NCBI GenBank assembly: GCA_021372355.1
Contig: JAJFUQ010000281.1
Span: forward strand, 1-59,352
Length of the DNA: 59,352 nucleotides
Source of the DNA: Nocardiaceae bacterium
Lineage (GTDB): Bacteria > Actinomycetota > Actinomycetes > Mycobacteriales > Mycobacteriaceae
Direction: 5' to 3'
Position 1 is the first letter of the stretch. Each line of letters starts with the position of its first letter. Under the pieces are notes generated by a model. That model had not been told where the DNA came from. It did not search any database and worked only from the letters and a program-made list of their open reading frames with translations. Below are positions 18,193-27,115 of this stretch, one piece after another. Position numbers and translations under genes: made by a program.

Positions 18193-20939
18193 CACGAGCG
18201 ATTGGTTCAGCTGTACGCAAGGGTGCGTCCGGCGCGAAAGTGCTGCGCCCCGGTGAAGCCGAGGCGCTCGCCGCTGACGCCGCCGCGAAAGCGGAGAAGC
18301 TGAAGGCGAAGCTCGGCGCCAAACAGCCGACACCGGTCAAGCCGGAGGAAATCCCGGAGCCGACGCCGTTCCAGCTGGAAGTCGGCAAGCGCTCCGAGGA
18401 GCTCGTCGTCCCGCAGACCGACTTCGAGAAGGCCGCGAACGCGCCGCCGGAGCCGACGATCGGCCCGCTCTCGCCCGAGCAGGAGGCCGACGCGGCCCGC
18501 CTGTCGCGCGCGAACATGGGCGATTACGCGACCGACGCGAAGCACATGCCGAACTTCGACACCATCACGTCGCCCGAGGACGTGAAGGCTGTCATCGCCG
18601 ACTTCGCCGAGAAGAACAAGTCGCGCGTCGACGTGGCCCGCCGCGGCGTGATCACCGACGAGCAGATGGCGGGTCTCGCGCGCGATCTCAACACGACGAC
18701 GGATGTCGTCGAGGCGGCGATCAAGCGCGAGTCCGGCGGCCAGTTCAGCCCCGAGCTTCTGATGGCGACGCGCCAGTACGTGAACTCGAGCGCCGAGCGT
18801 CTGCTCGAGCTCGCCAAGAAGATCACGGACAAGACGGCCACGGACGCCGACAAGATCGCGTTCGCGCGCCAGCAGCAGCTGCACAGCGCGGTCTACGATC
18901 AGTTCATGGGCGCCCGCGCGGAGTGGGGCCGCAGCGGCCGCGTCCTGCGCACGCCTCTCGGCTCGTCTCCCGAGCAGCTCGCGAAGATGCGCGAGATGAT
19001 CGACACCGTAGGCGGCGGCAAAGACCTCGAAGGTCTCGCCAAGGCCATCACGATGGCCGACAGCACGCAGGCGATCGGTAAGCTCGCCACGGGATTCAAT
19101 CGCTCGAAGATCATGGGCACGATCAACGAGCTGTTCAAGAGCAGCATCCTCTCGGGTCCCAAGACCCTGATCGTGAACGCGACCGGCTCGGCCGTGCAGC
19201 TCATGAACATCGCCGAGACCGCAATCGCGGCCCGCATCGGCAAGTTCCTCCCGGGCGACGAGCACGTGATGGTCGGCGAGGCGAGCGCGATGCTTCACGG
19301 CTCGATCAGCGCCACGCGCGATGCGCTGCGCCTCGCGGCGCGTGCGTTCCGCAAGGGCCAAGCGCTCGACGACGTCGTCAAGTTCGACTCCGGCGGTCCG
19401 CGTCGCGCGATCTCCGCGGAGAACTACCTGCCGCCCGACAAGCGCAATACGCCGCTCGGTCGCATTATCAATGCGATCGGCGCGGCCATCCGCATCGTGC
19501 CCGAGCGCGGCATGGTGCCGACGGATGAGTTCTTCAAGACGATTGCGTACCGAGCGGACCTCGAGCGTCAGGCGTTCGTGCATGTGAATGCGCGGCTCGA
19601 AAGTGGCGCGATCCAGCTCGCGGACGCGGAGCGCGTTGCGCGAGAGTTCATGGAGAGCGCACCGACCAAGGCGGAAGAGGTGGCCGAGGCGTACATGCGC
19701 GAGGCCGCGTTCCAGGCGGACCTCGGTCCTATCGGCAAGAACGTCGAGCGTCTGGTGCAGATGACGCCGGGCCTGTCCCTCATCGCCCCGTTCGTGCGTA
19801 CGCCCGTCAACATCTTCAAGCAGGCGCACGCGAAGCGCAGCCCGCTCGCCGTCTTCTCCAGCCAGTTCTGGGCGGACGTCAAGGCCGGCGGCCGTAAGCG
19901 CGACCTCGCCCTGACGCGCGTTGCGATGGGCTCGGCGACCGCCGCGCTCGTGGCTAACTACGTGGCCGACGGCACGGTCACGGGCGGCGGCCCGCAGAAC
20001 GACGCGGAACGGCAGGCGCTGCTCGCGACCGGCTGGCGCCCGTACTCGATCCGCGTCGGTGACACCTACCACTCCTACGCGCGCCTGGAGCCCATCGCGT
20101 TCGTGCTCGGCTCGACCGCGGACTGCGTGGAGATCACCTCCTACGTCAATAGCGATGTCGACACGCTGAAGGACCAGACGGACCAGACCTACAACGCCGC
20201 GGCTGCGATCGTCGCCGGCATCGCGAACAACACGATGTCGAAGACGTTCATGAAGGGCATGGCGGACACGACCGAGATGCTCTCGGATCCGAAGCGCTAC
20301 CTCAAGCAGTGGAGCCAGAGCTTCGCTACCGCGATCGTGCCGTGGTCGAGCGCCCGTCGGCAGTTCAACCAGGTGCAGGATCCATACCTGCGCGAAGCGT
20401 GGACGCTGCTCGACAAGATGAAAGTCGGCTCGGGCATCCCGGGCTGGTCGCGCGAAGCGCCGCCGCGCCGCGACTTCTACGGCGAGCCGCGCACGGTCGC
20501 AAGCGGCGAACTCATGGGCCCGATGAGCCCGATGCCGTCGAGCGAGCTGCGCTACGACCCGGTGACGAACGAGATCGCGCGCATCATGAAGGAAGCCCGC
20601 GTCGTGCCTATCACGATGCCCGGCAAGATGGTCGAGGGCATGCGCCTCACGGCGCCGGAGTACGACAAGCTGATCGTGCTCTCGCGCAAGTCCCCACTGT
20701 TTGACGGCGGCACGACCACGTTCAAGGAGAAGCTCGACGAGGTCATGGGTACGGAGACGTACCAGAACGCGACCGACGTCATGAAGGGCGAGCTGCTGCG
20801 CAACGTGCAGGAGCAGGCCGACCGGGCTGTGACCCAGGAAGGCGGGCTCCTCGAGCTCGAGGATGACAAGTACGCCGAGCGCATCGCGCTCCATCGCGCC
20901 AAGAAGCGCCGTCTGCGCTTCGGAGAAGAAGCCGAGTGA
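18174..20939 (+). CDS. large internal core protein, T7 gp16-like position
   Basis: The product has 921 residues. Charged Pro/Glu-rich N-terminal 120 residues are followed by long helices, an amphipathic stretch near residues 330-370 and several weakly hydrophobic helices (for example residues 580-600 with A-T-A-A-L-V-A-N-Y-V-A-D). The pattern is that of the long ejected core proteins that form the DNA channel. No lysozyme or transglycosylase motif is evident. Its stop overlaps the GTG start of the first tailspike. T7 gp16 is longer (1318), so functions may be shared with the HEAVH protein. Confidence 0.7.
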   Translation: MPDLGLTRAIGSAVRKGASGAKVLRPGEAEALAADAAAKAEKLKAKLGAKQPTPVKPEEIPEPTPFQLEVGKRSEELVVPQTDFEKAANAPPEPTIGPLSPEQEADAARLSRANMGDYATDAKHMPNFDTITSPEDVKAVIADFAEKNKSRVDVARRGVITDEQMAGLARDLNTTTDVVEAAIKRESGGQFSPELLMATRQYVNSSAERLLELAKKITDKTATDADKIAFARQQQLHSAVYDQFMGARAEWGRSGRVLRTPLGSSPEQLAKMREMIDTVGGGKDLEGLAKAITMADSTQAIGKLATGFNRSKIMGTINELFKSSILSGPKTLIVNATGSAVQLMNIAETAIAARIGKFLPGDEHVMVGEASAMLHGSISATRDALRLAARAFRKGQALDDVVKFDSGGPRRAISAENYLPPDKRNTPLGRIINAIGAAIRIVPERGMVPTDEFFKTIAYRADLERQAFVHVNARLESGAIQLADAERVAREFMESAPTKAEEVAEAYMREAAFQADLGPIGKNVERLVQMTPGLSLIAPFVRTPVNIFKQAHAKRSPLAVFSSQFWADVKAGGRKRDLALTRVAMGSATAALVANYVADGTVTGGGPQNDAERQALLATGWRPYSIRVGDTYHSYARLEPIAFVLGSTADCVEITSYVNSDVDTLKDQTDQTYNAAAAIVAGIANNTMSKTFMKGMADTTEMLSDPKRYLKQWSQSFATAIVPWSSARRQFNQVQDPYLREAWTLLDKMKVGSGIPGWSREAPPRRDFYGEPRTVASGELMGPMSPMPSSELRYDPVTNEIARIMKEARVVPITMPGKMVEGMRLTAPEYDKLIVLSRKSPLFDGGTTTFKEKLDEVMGTETYQNATDVMKGELLRNVQEQADRAVTQEGGLLELEDDKYAERIALHRAKKRRLRFGEEAE

Positions 20940-22888
20940 GTATCGACACAGTCAATGACCTCCCGCCGCGTGCACAGTACGTAGCGCTTGCAGCCCAGAC
21001 CGTCTTCCCCTACCCGTTCCCGATCTTCGACGACGCGGATCTCGACGTGTACGTGGACGGCGTGCTGAAGACGCTGTTCACGCAGTACACGGTCTCGGGC
21101 GAGGGTGATGATGCGGGCGGTAACGTGACGCTCGCGACGCCGCTCGTGGGCGGCGAGATCGTGACGATCGTGCGGAACATCGCGATCGAGCGCGACACGG
21201 ACATCTCGCAGAACGGCCCGTGGTCGAGTCAGGCGTACAACGACGAGCTCGACAAGGTCATCCTGATCCTCCAGGAGCTGAAGGCCGACTTCCGTCGGTC
21301 GCTCCGGATCTCGACGCTCGCCGAGGTCGATGACGTGGATCTTGAGCTTTCTGTCTCCGCGTTCGCGAACATGTATCTGAGCTTCAACGCGGACGGCAAG
21401 CCCGTGCCCGCGGTTCTCAGTGCCACGACGATGACGCAGGCGATCCTCGGCCAGCTCCTCTATCCGACCTCGAACGCCGAGACGACAGCCGCGGTCGTCA
21501 TCACGCAGTTCTACCGTCCGTACGGCCACATCAAGCGCTACGGCGCTGCGGTCGATGGCGTGACGGACGACCGCGCAGCGATCATGCACGCGTACAACCA
21601 GTTCAAGGTTGCGGGCGGTGCCATTCCGATTCTGCCCGAGGGCACGAGCTTCGTGTCCCAGAACGGCGCGACGGGTTACGCGTTGCAGCTCGATGGCGAC
21701 GTCATCCTCGACGGCAAGGGCAAGTTCGGGCTCATCGGCAGCGCGGGCACGGCCTACACGCTGATCTACGCCAACACCGGCACGAACGTGAACATCGACG
21801 TGCGCGGCATCGACTTCAACGGCGCGAAGACCGTGACGGTCTCCGAGTCGAGCAACGACATCGGCTTCCGCGTCGGCTCGAGCGTGAACACGATCCGCTT
21901 CAGCGGCAACACGCTGCGGAACTTCAAGTGCGACGGCTTCTACTTCGGCGCAGCCGTGAACGGAGCAGGCGGCACGATCGAGGACAACACGTTCTCGAAC
22001 ATCGGACGCGATGGCGTGACCGTTGTCCAGGGCCGCTGGCTCAAGATCCTGAACAACCGCTTCTTCACGAACCTGCTTCAGCCCGTCACGGTCATCCCGC
22101 CAAACAACTCGACGATGTGCCGCGACATCCACGTCATCGGCAACCGCATCGTCGGTGGCGGCACGGATACGTTCTCGACAACCGACCGATTCGGCATCTT
22201 CATGTCGCACAAGACCGGCGCCACGTCGACCAACATGGGCGGCTTCGTCTGCGCGGACAACACGATCGAGGACTTCGCCGTTGGCTACGTGGGTCCCGCG
22301 CCGCTGCGCGGTGGCATCGAGATCCGTGAGTGCAAGGGTGCGATCGTCAAAGGCAACAACGTTCGAGGCTGCACGGGCGGTCCGGGCCTCTACGCCTACC
22401 TGTGCGACGCGATCTCGATCACGGGCAATCTCGCGCTCAGCAACGATAAGGGCCTGTGGACGAACGCCTGCACGCGCGTGAGCGAATCGGCGAACATCTG
22501 CCTCGACAACGTCACGGCCAACTTCGACCACAACGGTCCGGACGGAGACTCGACGTTCTCGCGAAGCGACAGCCAGTGCACGATCCTCGCGCGCGGTAGC
22601 GTTTCGATCTCCGCCGGCACGCCCGCCCTGAACGCCGGGTTCAACGTTACGATCGACGCGGACGTCGGCACGGGCGATACGCGCTTCACGCTCACCGTGC
22701 CAGCAGGAGACGCCGACTACTCGGTGATCCCGGCCTTCCGATCCGGTCCCGCTGCGGGAACCATCCAGAGTTCCAACCACACGACCTCGCAGTTCCGTAT
22801 TCAAACATTCGCAGGCGGTAGCCCGGCGGACCACAACTACGACTTCATCGTGGTTGGCATCCCGACCGGCACCGTGGAGCCCGTTTAA
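20936..22888 (+). CDS. tailspike 1: gp17-like anchor plus beta-helix
   Basis: The product has 650 residues, with a GTG start overlapping the core-protein stop (GTGA). Residues 1 to about 180 form the anchor that joins the fiber to the tail, with F-P-Y-P-F-P-I-F and Q-N-G-P-W-S-S as landmarks. After residue 195 the protein follows a pectate-lyase-like right-handed beta-helix (Y-G-A-A-V-D-G-V-T-D-D-R-A-A-I), including many G-N-x-x and N-N-x-F turns. Such proteins bind and often cleave surface polysaccharide. The anchor is repeated in the next gene. Confidence 0.85.
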   Translation: MSIDTVNDLPPRAQYVALAAQTVFPYPFPIFDDADLDVYVDGVLKTLFTQYTVSGEGDDAGGNVTLATPLVGGEIVTIVRNIAIERDTDISQNGPWSSQAYNDELDKVILILQELKADFRRSLRISTLAEVDDVDLELSVSAFANMYLSFNADGKPVPAVLSATTMTQAILGQLLYPTSNAETTAAVVITQFYRPYGHIKRYGAAVDGVTDDRAAIMHAYNQFKVAGGAIPILPEGTSFVSQNGATGYALQLDGDVILDGKGKFGLIGSAGTAYTLIYANTGTNVNIDVRGIDFNGAKTVTVSESSNDIGFRVGSSVNTIRFSGNTLRNFKCDGFYFGAAVNGAGGTIEDNTFSNIGRDGVTVVQGRWLKILNNRFFTNLLQPVTVIPPNNSTMCRDIHVIGNRIVGGGTDTFSTTDRFGIFMSHKTGATSTNMGGFVCADNTIEDFAVGYVGPAPLRGGIEIRECKGAIVKGNNVRGCTGGPGLYAYLCDAISITGNLALSNDKGLWTNACTRVSESANICLDNVTANFDHNGPDGDSTFSRSDSQCTILARGSVSISAGTPALNAGFNVTIDADVGTGDTRFTLTVPAGDADYSVIPAFRSGPAAGTIQSSNHTTSQFRIQTFAGGSPADHNYDFIVVGIPTGTVEPV

Positions 22889-24846
22889 TGTCGATCGACA
22901 CAGTCAATGATCTGCCGCCCCGCGTTCAGTACGTAGCGCTCGCCGCGCAGACTACGTTCCCGTATCCGTTCCCGATCTTTCAAGACGCGGATCTGGACGT
23001 CTACGTCAACGGCGTGCTCAAAGCGGTAAACACCGACTACGTCGTCTCTGGCGAGGGCGACGACCTGGGCGGCAACGTCGCGCTCGTAGTCCCGCTGGTC
23101 GGCGGCGAGGTCGTCACGATCATCCGGAACATCGCGTTCGAGCGCGATACCGATGTGTCGCAGAACGGGCCGTGGTCGAGCACCGCGTACAACGACGAGC
23201 TCGACAAAGTCTTCCTGATCCTGCAGCAGCTGAAGGCGGACTTCAAGCGATCGCTTCGCATCCCGTCGATCGCGGCGGTGGATGACGATGAGATCGAGCT
23301 CACGACCGCGAACTTCGCGAACATGTATCTCGCGTTCGACGCGGACGGCAAGCCTGTGCCTGCGGTGCTGAGTGCGACAACGCTGACGCAGGCGGTTCTG
23401 GGCCAGTTGCTCTATCCGCGCACGCTTGCCGAGCAGAACGCGAGCGTCACGCCGACGAACTTCGCGATTCCGAGCCATCAAGCAATCGGTGTCGTGCGTC
23501 CGACGCGCTACGGCGGCGTGTCTGACGATGCGACGAATGCGAACACGGCGCTGGCAAATTCACTGCTCGTGTGCGCACAAGCCCTCTGTCCGCTCGACCT
23601 GAGCGACGGCAGCGGCTACCTGTGTACGCAGAACCTGGCTGTCCCGGTGGGCATCGGCTCGGCGATCGACGTCATCGGCTCCGGGTGGTCGGCAGGCGGC
23701 ATTCGTTTCAGCGGTGCGGCCGTGACCACCGGCCTGACGTTCTCGGGCAGCGGCTACAGCTACGCGGGCGAGGTGCGCAATCTGCGCATTCGCGGCGCAA
23801 GCGGCGCCGTCCGCGGAGTCACGTTCACGGATTGCAATCAGCCCTCGGTCAGTCGCTGCCATTTTTCGAACTTTTCGGGCGCAGCAGTTGCGTACCTTGG
23901 AACGCTTCTCGGAAAGTTCAGCCACTGCCTCGTGACGGGCTGCGGCAGCGCAACTGAAGGTTCGGTGGAAGTCGACCGCTCAGGCGCAGTGGCGTCGACC
24001 ACGTTCTACTGGGATCACTCATACGTCTCGGGCGGCAACACCACTGTCGGCGGGCTCATCATCAACCGCACGTACCACGTGACGATTGTTGGAGGCGCGA
24101 TCGAGTCTACCGGCATTCCGCTACGCATCGGACATCGCACCGACACGACCATTGGCTGTGTGACGGGCGTCGTGCAAGGTGTGGATTTCGAAAACCCCGG
24201 CAACAGCAACGTCTATATCGACATTGGCCTCGGGTGCTCGAGCGCGGCGCTCATTCAAGGATGGACGATCGAAAACTGCAACGGCTCGCCGTCGGGCACG
24301 ACAACGGTCGCGCACGCGGTGCGCGCCGTGGCGTCGCGCGATCTCCACTGCACCAACAACAACTGGTCGGTGCCCAACGGTACATCGTACCACGAGCTGG
24401 ATGGTACGGCGAACCGCGGCACAGTCATTGGCGCGCACTGGCAACTGTTCGGCGTCGGCGGTGTTCCGTGGGTTCGCGTGAACGACGTACAGCAAATGGC
24501 CGCGGGCCCGCAGGCAGAGTGGGCGCGAGAGACGGTGCTGCCGGGGCTCACGACAGAGAAGACGATCTCCGGCACGACTGCGACCGTGAGCGTTGACGAT
24601 ACGCAAGGCGGATACCACGCGCGGCTGTTGGTGAACAACGGCGGTGCGACAAACATGGCGACACTGACCAACGGCCAGGAAGGCATGGAGGTCAATCTGC
24701 GGTTCGCCAACGCAAACACTACGCTCGTCCACAACCCTGGCGTTGCGCACGCATTCCGACTGACCGCGGGCGTCAACCTCACTCCCGCCAGCGGCACTCT
24801 CTACAAGTTCGTTCGCGGCACAACCGACTGGGTCCAGGTGGCCTAG
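22888..24846 (+). CDS. tailspike 2: same anchor, different receptor-binding part
   Basis: The product has 652 residues. Residues 1 to about 185 closely match tailspike 1 at the amino-acid level. Beyond that the proteins diverge: here a beta-helix begins with a Y-G-G-V-S-D-D-A-T-N-A-N-T-A-L-type motif and ends in a distinct C-terminal domain. Two spikes with the same anchor imply two receptors or a branched arrangement. ATG shares one base with the previous stop (TAATG). Catalytic residues were not assigned. Confidence 0.85.
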   Translation: MSIDTVNDLPPRVQYVALAAQTTFPYPFPIFQDADLDVYVNGVLKAVNTDYVVSGEGDDLGGNVALVVPLVGGEVVTIIRNIAFERDTDVSQNGPWSSTAYNDELDKVFLILQQLKADFKRSLRIPSIAAVDDDEIELTTANFANMYLAFDADGKPVPAVLSATTLTQAVLGQLLYPRTLAEQNASVTPTNFAIPSHQAIGVVRPTRYGGVSDDATNANTALANSLLVCAQALCPLDLSDGSGYLCTQNLAVPVGIGSAIDVIGSGWSAGGIRFSGAAVTTGLTFSGSGYSYAGEVRNLRIRGASGAVRGVTFTDCNQPSVSRCHFSNFSGAAVAYLGTLLGKFSHCLVTGCGSATEGSVEVDRSGAVASTTFYWDHSYVSGGNTTVGGLIINRTYHVTIVGGAIESTGIPLRIGHRTDTTIGCVTGVVQGVDFENPGNSNVYIDIGLGCSSAALIQGWTIENCNGSPSGTTTVAHAVRAVASRDLHCTNNNWSVPNGTSYHELDGTANRGTVIGAHWQLFGVGGVPWVRVNDVQQMAAGPQAEWARETVLPGLTTEKTISGTTATVSVDDTQGGYHARLLVNNGGATNMATLTNGQEGMEVNLRFANANTTLVHNPGVAHAFRLTAGVNLTPASGTLYKFVRGTTDWVQVA

Positions 24847-24847
24847 C

Positions 24848-25354
24848 ATGATCGACTCGCAACGCAAACTGACCGAGCTCGGCGAAGGCCGTCGCGCCAA
24901 GAAGTACAAGGACAGCCTCGGCTACTGGACGATCGCCGTTGGGCATCTGATCGATCCGCGCAAGGGCGGCTCGCTGCCGGCGCACATCGCCCGCGAGCTC
25001 AAAGAGCGCGGCATCGACATCTGGAAAGATCAGGCGATGCCGGAGGATCTGATAGACAAGTTGTTCGACTACGACCTCGCGATCCACATCGCCGAGCTCG
25101 AGCACCTGCTGCCGTGGGTGAAGAATCTCGACCCGGTCCGCCACGCGGTCATGGGTGACATGTGCTTCAACCTCGGGTTCGAGCCGTTCGACGGCGACGG
25201 GTTCAAGGACTGGCCGCTGTTCCTCGCGCAGATGCAGAATAAGTGGTACGCGAAGGCCGCGCAGAACATGCGGTCGACGCTGTGGGCGAAACAAGTGGGC
25301 CAGCGCGCTGAGCGGCTGGCCCGTATGGTTGAAACAGGAGAATGGCCGAAATGA
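24848..25354 (+). CDS. endolysin, T4-type lysozyme (GH24)
   Basis: The product has 168 residues. Glu13, Asp22 and Thr28 stand at the exact spacing of the T4 lysozyme catalytic triad (E-x8-D-x5-T), in G-E-G-R-R-A-K-K-Y-K-D-S-L-G-Y-W-T, then V-G-H. No signal peptide is evident, so release needs a holin. The enzyme cleaves the glycan strands of peptidoglycan. Its end overlaps the first holin candidate by 13 bases. Confidence 0.92.
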   Translation: MIDSQRKLTELGEGRRAKKYKDSLGYWTIAVGHLIDPRKGGSLPAHIARELKERGIDIWKDQAMPEDLIDKLFDYDLAIHIAELEHLLPWVKNLDPVRHAVMGDMCFNLGFEPFDGDGFKDWPLFLAQMQNKWYAKAAQNMRSTLWAKQVGQRAERLARMVETGEWPK

Positions 25355-25554
25355 CACCCGATACTTTCTGGCACTGGCTCGGCGGTCGGCGCTTTGCGCT
25401 CACCGTGGGCTCCGGCATCGTGCACACGATCCTGCGTTGGTTCGACAAGATCGACACTCCAACCTTCCGCGATCTGATCATCGCGACCGTCGGCGCGTAC
25501 ATCGCGGCGAACACGGCACAGAAGTGGAAGGAAGCCAGTGCGCGCTCTAATTAA
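25342..25554 (+). CDS. holin candidate 1, small membrane protein
   Basis: The product has 70 residues. A short hydrophobic stretch (residues about 16-30) and a stronger one (about 44-58, L-I-I-A-T-V-G-A-Y-I-A-A-N-T-A) flank a charged loop, and the C-terminus is basic. The gene overlaps both the lysozyme end and the spanin start, the usual order of a Gram-negative lysis cassette. The product may form lesions in the inner membrane that let lysozyme out. The second candidate at 25951 looks equally good. Confidence 0.55.
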   Translation: MAEMTPDTFWHWLGGRRFALTVGSGIVHTILRWFDKIDTPTFRDLIIATVGAYIAANTAQKWKEASARSN

Positions 25555-25897
25555 CCCGTGGGTCATCCTCGCGATCATCCTCGCACTCGGCGGCGCGACG
25601 ACCGCGGGCTACCTGCGCGGCCGGCACGACGAGAACGTCGAGATGCTCGCCGATGCGCAGAAGCAGCGCACGATGCAGGACGTGATCGAGGCCGGCATCG
25701 CCAAGGGCGTGAGCCAGATCAAGGTCCAGAACACGACGATCAAGCAGAACCTGGAAACCATCACCCGTGAAAACACTGTCTATCGCGATTGCAAGCTCGA
25801 TCCTGTTGCTCGCGGGCTGCTCGACGCTGCCCTCGAAGGACGAGCAGCCTCGGCCGTTGATCACGGTATCGTGCCCGCCACTGACCCCGCTGACTGA
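25538..25897 (+). CDS. Rz: i-spanin, Rz-like
   Basis: The product has 119 residues from a GTG start. The N-terminal membrane anchor (W-V-I-L-A-I-I-L-A-L-G-G-A-T-T-A-G-Y) is followed by a periplasmic coiled coil rich in Gln, Lys and Asn and a short flexible end. The lipoprotein gene nested in another frame inside its 3' half identifies the pair as Rz/Rz1. The complex fuses inner and outer membranes in the last step of lysis. Confidence 0.85.
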   Translation: MRALINPWVILAIILALGGATTAGYLRGRHDENVEMLADAQKQRTMQDVIEAGIAKGVSQIKVQNTTIKQNLETITRENTVYRDCKLDPVARGLLDAALEGRAASAVDHGIVPATDPAD

Positions 25898-25985
25898 CGA
25901 CAGTTTCGGGGCCGTCGTAAACAAGTTGGCCGAGGTCGCGAGCACTTACAATGAGTGTCGCAAAGCCCTCGGCCTGGAGAATTAA
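25767..25985 (+). CDS. Rz1: o-spanin, Rz1-like lipoprotein
   Basis: The product has 72 residues. It begins within Rz in a different frame at GTG. The signal sequence ends in the lipobox L-L-A-G-C with Cys18 as the lipidated residue. A Pro-rich stretch follows, as in other Rz1 proteins, then a helix. It is anchored in the outer membrane and pairs with Rz. Confidence 0.88.
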   Translation: MKTLSIAIASSILLLAGCSTLPSKDEQPRPLITVSCPPLTPLTDDSFGAVVNKLAEVASTYNECRKALGLEN

Positions 25986-26187
25986 GTTGGACGCATCGAG
26001 TCAAATCAAGGCCGCGGTCGGCGGCGCCACGACGATCGCCTCGGCGGGCGTCGGGTTCATGGAGCACATGGACCCCTACCTCGCATTCGGCGCGAAGGTG
26101 ATCGCGGTGCTTGTCGGCTCGGCGACGTTCGCCTACTATGTGCTGGGCATCATCGAGAAGATCAAGGGACTTCGCGGCAAGAAGTAA
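25951..26187 (+). CDS. holin candidate 2, two-helix membrane protein
   Basis: The frame gives 78 residues from ATG 25951 or 67 from TTG 25987, which lies two bases after the Rz1 stop and gives a more natural N-terminus. Hydrophobic segments occur at about residues 20-37 and 50-68 of the long form, followed by a Lys/Arg-rich tail (K-I-K-G-L-R-G-K-K). Two transmembrane helices and a basic C-terminus fit class II holins. It lies at the end of the lysis cassette. Confidence 0.6.
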   Translation: MSVAKPSAWRIKLDASSQIKAAVGGATTIASAGVGFMEHMDPYLAFGAKVIAVLVGSATFAYYVLGIIEKIKGLRGKK

Positions 26188-26205
26188 TCCGCCTCGGGAG
26201 GGCGC

Positions 26206-26724
26206 ATGGGTTTCGAGAAGCTGATTGATCTGGTCGTACAGTTCCTGGAGTTCTTCCGGTTCTGCACGATCATCGACTGTTACGAGCGCGGCGTACGCCT
26301 TCGCTTCGGCAAGTTCGTGAGCGAACTCGAGCCGGGGCTCCGCTGGCAGTGGCCTTTCTTCATCGACAACATTCTCAATGAGAATGTGGTGCCGAAGTTG
26401 TACCAGCTGTTCACGCAGTCAATCATGACGCGCGACGGCGTGTCGGTCGCTGCCGGCGCGGTCATCTGCTACCAGATCCGCGACATCAAGAAAGCGTTGC
26501 TCGAAGTGGACACAGTGGCTAACGCCATCCATGACTCTTGCGCCAGCACGATGGCGGAGGAAATTCTCGCTGCGGACTGGGCCGATGTTCGCGCGGCAGG
26601 CTTTTCCGATAAGCTGACCGCTGCGTGCCGTAAGCGCGGCTTCCGCTACGGCGTCGAAGTCATGAGCGTGCGCTTCAACGAGCTCGCGCCCGTGCGTAAC
26701 TACCGCACGATCACCGGGAACTAG
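26206..26724 (+). CDS. SPFH/Band-7 (stomatin-like) protein
   Basis: The product has 172 residues. After a hydrophobic N-terminus comes the Band-7 pattern: E-R-G-V-R-L-R-F-G-K-F, then E-L-E-P-G-L-R-W, a region like S-I-M-T-R-D-G-V-S-V-A-A-G-A-V-I-C-Y-Q-I-R-D, and a C-terminal helix-strand segment. Cellular relatives (HflK/HflC, stomatin) scaffold membrane microdomains and control proteases. It is the last gene of the rightward arm, just after lysis genes, with GGGAGG before the ATG. It might modulate lysis timing, FtsH-type proteolysis or superinfection (inference). Its 3' end overlaps the convergent leftward gene. Confidence 0.8.
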   Translation: MGFEKLIDLVVQFLEFFRFCTIIDCYERGVRLRFGKFVSELEPGLRWQWPFFIDNILNENVVPKLYQLFTQSIMTRDGVSVAAGAVICYQIRDIKKALLEVDTVANAIHDSCASTMAEEILAADWADVRAAGFSDKLTAACRKRGFRYGVEVMSVRFNELAPVRNYRTITGN

Positions 26725-27112
26725 TTAGACGTGCACGCAGGCAGTGTCGCGCGCTGAGCTGCTCTTCGAGCATGGCAGCTGGGTCATACTCGCAATCCAG
26801 TATTTCAGCTAGTGTTAAGAAGCGAAGGGGCACCAATCCCTGAGCTTCCCACCCAATTAGGTTGTACTCGAGTTCCACCCACTCGCCGTGAGCCGCCTTC
26901 CCGCACGCCACTAGCTGTTCGCGCCAGTATCGTTCCTCTTTTCTAGCGGTGATTTCGTCAGGATAGCCAAAAGTCATCACCAACTTCAGCTCCACAGGGT
27001 TCCCGGTCTGAAGCTGACTCAGCCGCCGATACACATCGGCCGCGTACCCGACTTTGACGAAATTGTTGCACGCGATGAAGTACACCAAGTGCCCTTTCTC
27101 TGGACCCTCCAT
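26711..27112 (-). CDS. T5orf172/GIY-YIG-related nuclease-like protein
   Basis: The product has 133 residues. The N-terminus (V-Y-F-I-A-C-N-N-F-V-K-V-G-Y-A-A-D-V-Y-R-R-L-S-Q-L-Q-T-G-N-P) fits the T5orf172/MUG113 branch of the GIY-YIG superfamily, where V-Y-F-I and V-K-V-G stand for GIY and YIG. A Glu in W-V-E-L-E-Y may complete the site. Such genes move between phages. It is the last leftward gene and overlaps the SPFH gene tail to tail by 14 bases. Confidence 0.65.
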   Translation of the reverse strand: MEGPEKGHLVYFIACNNFVKVGYAADVYRRLSQLQTGNPVELKLVMTFGYPDEITARKEERYWREQLVACGKAAHGEWVELEYNLIGWEAQGLVPLRFLTLAEILDCEYDPAAMLEEQLSARHCLRARLTSSR

Positions 27113-27115
27113 CTA

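Noticed and set aside
18207..20894. 895-residue minus-strand ORF opposite the large core protein
   Set aside because: It has the His/Arg/Leu composition of an antisense shadow; the plus-strand gene has proper overlaps with both neighbours.
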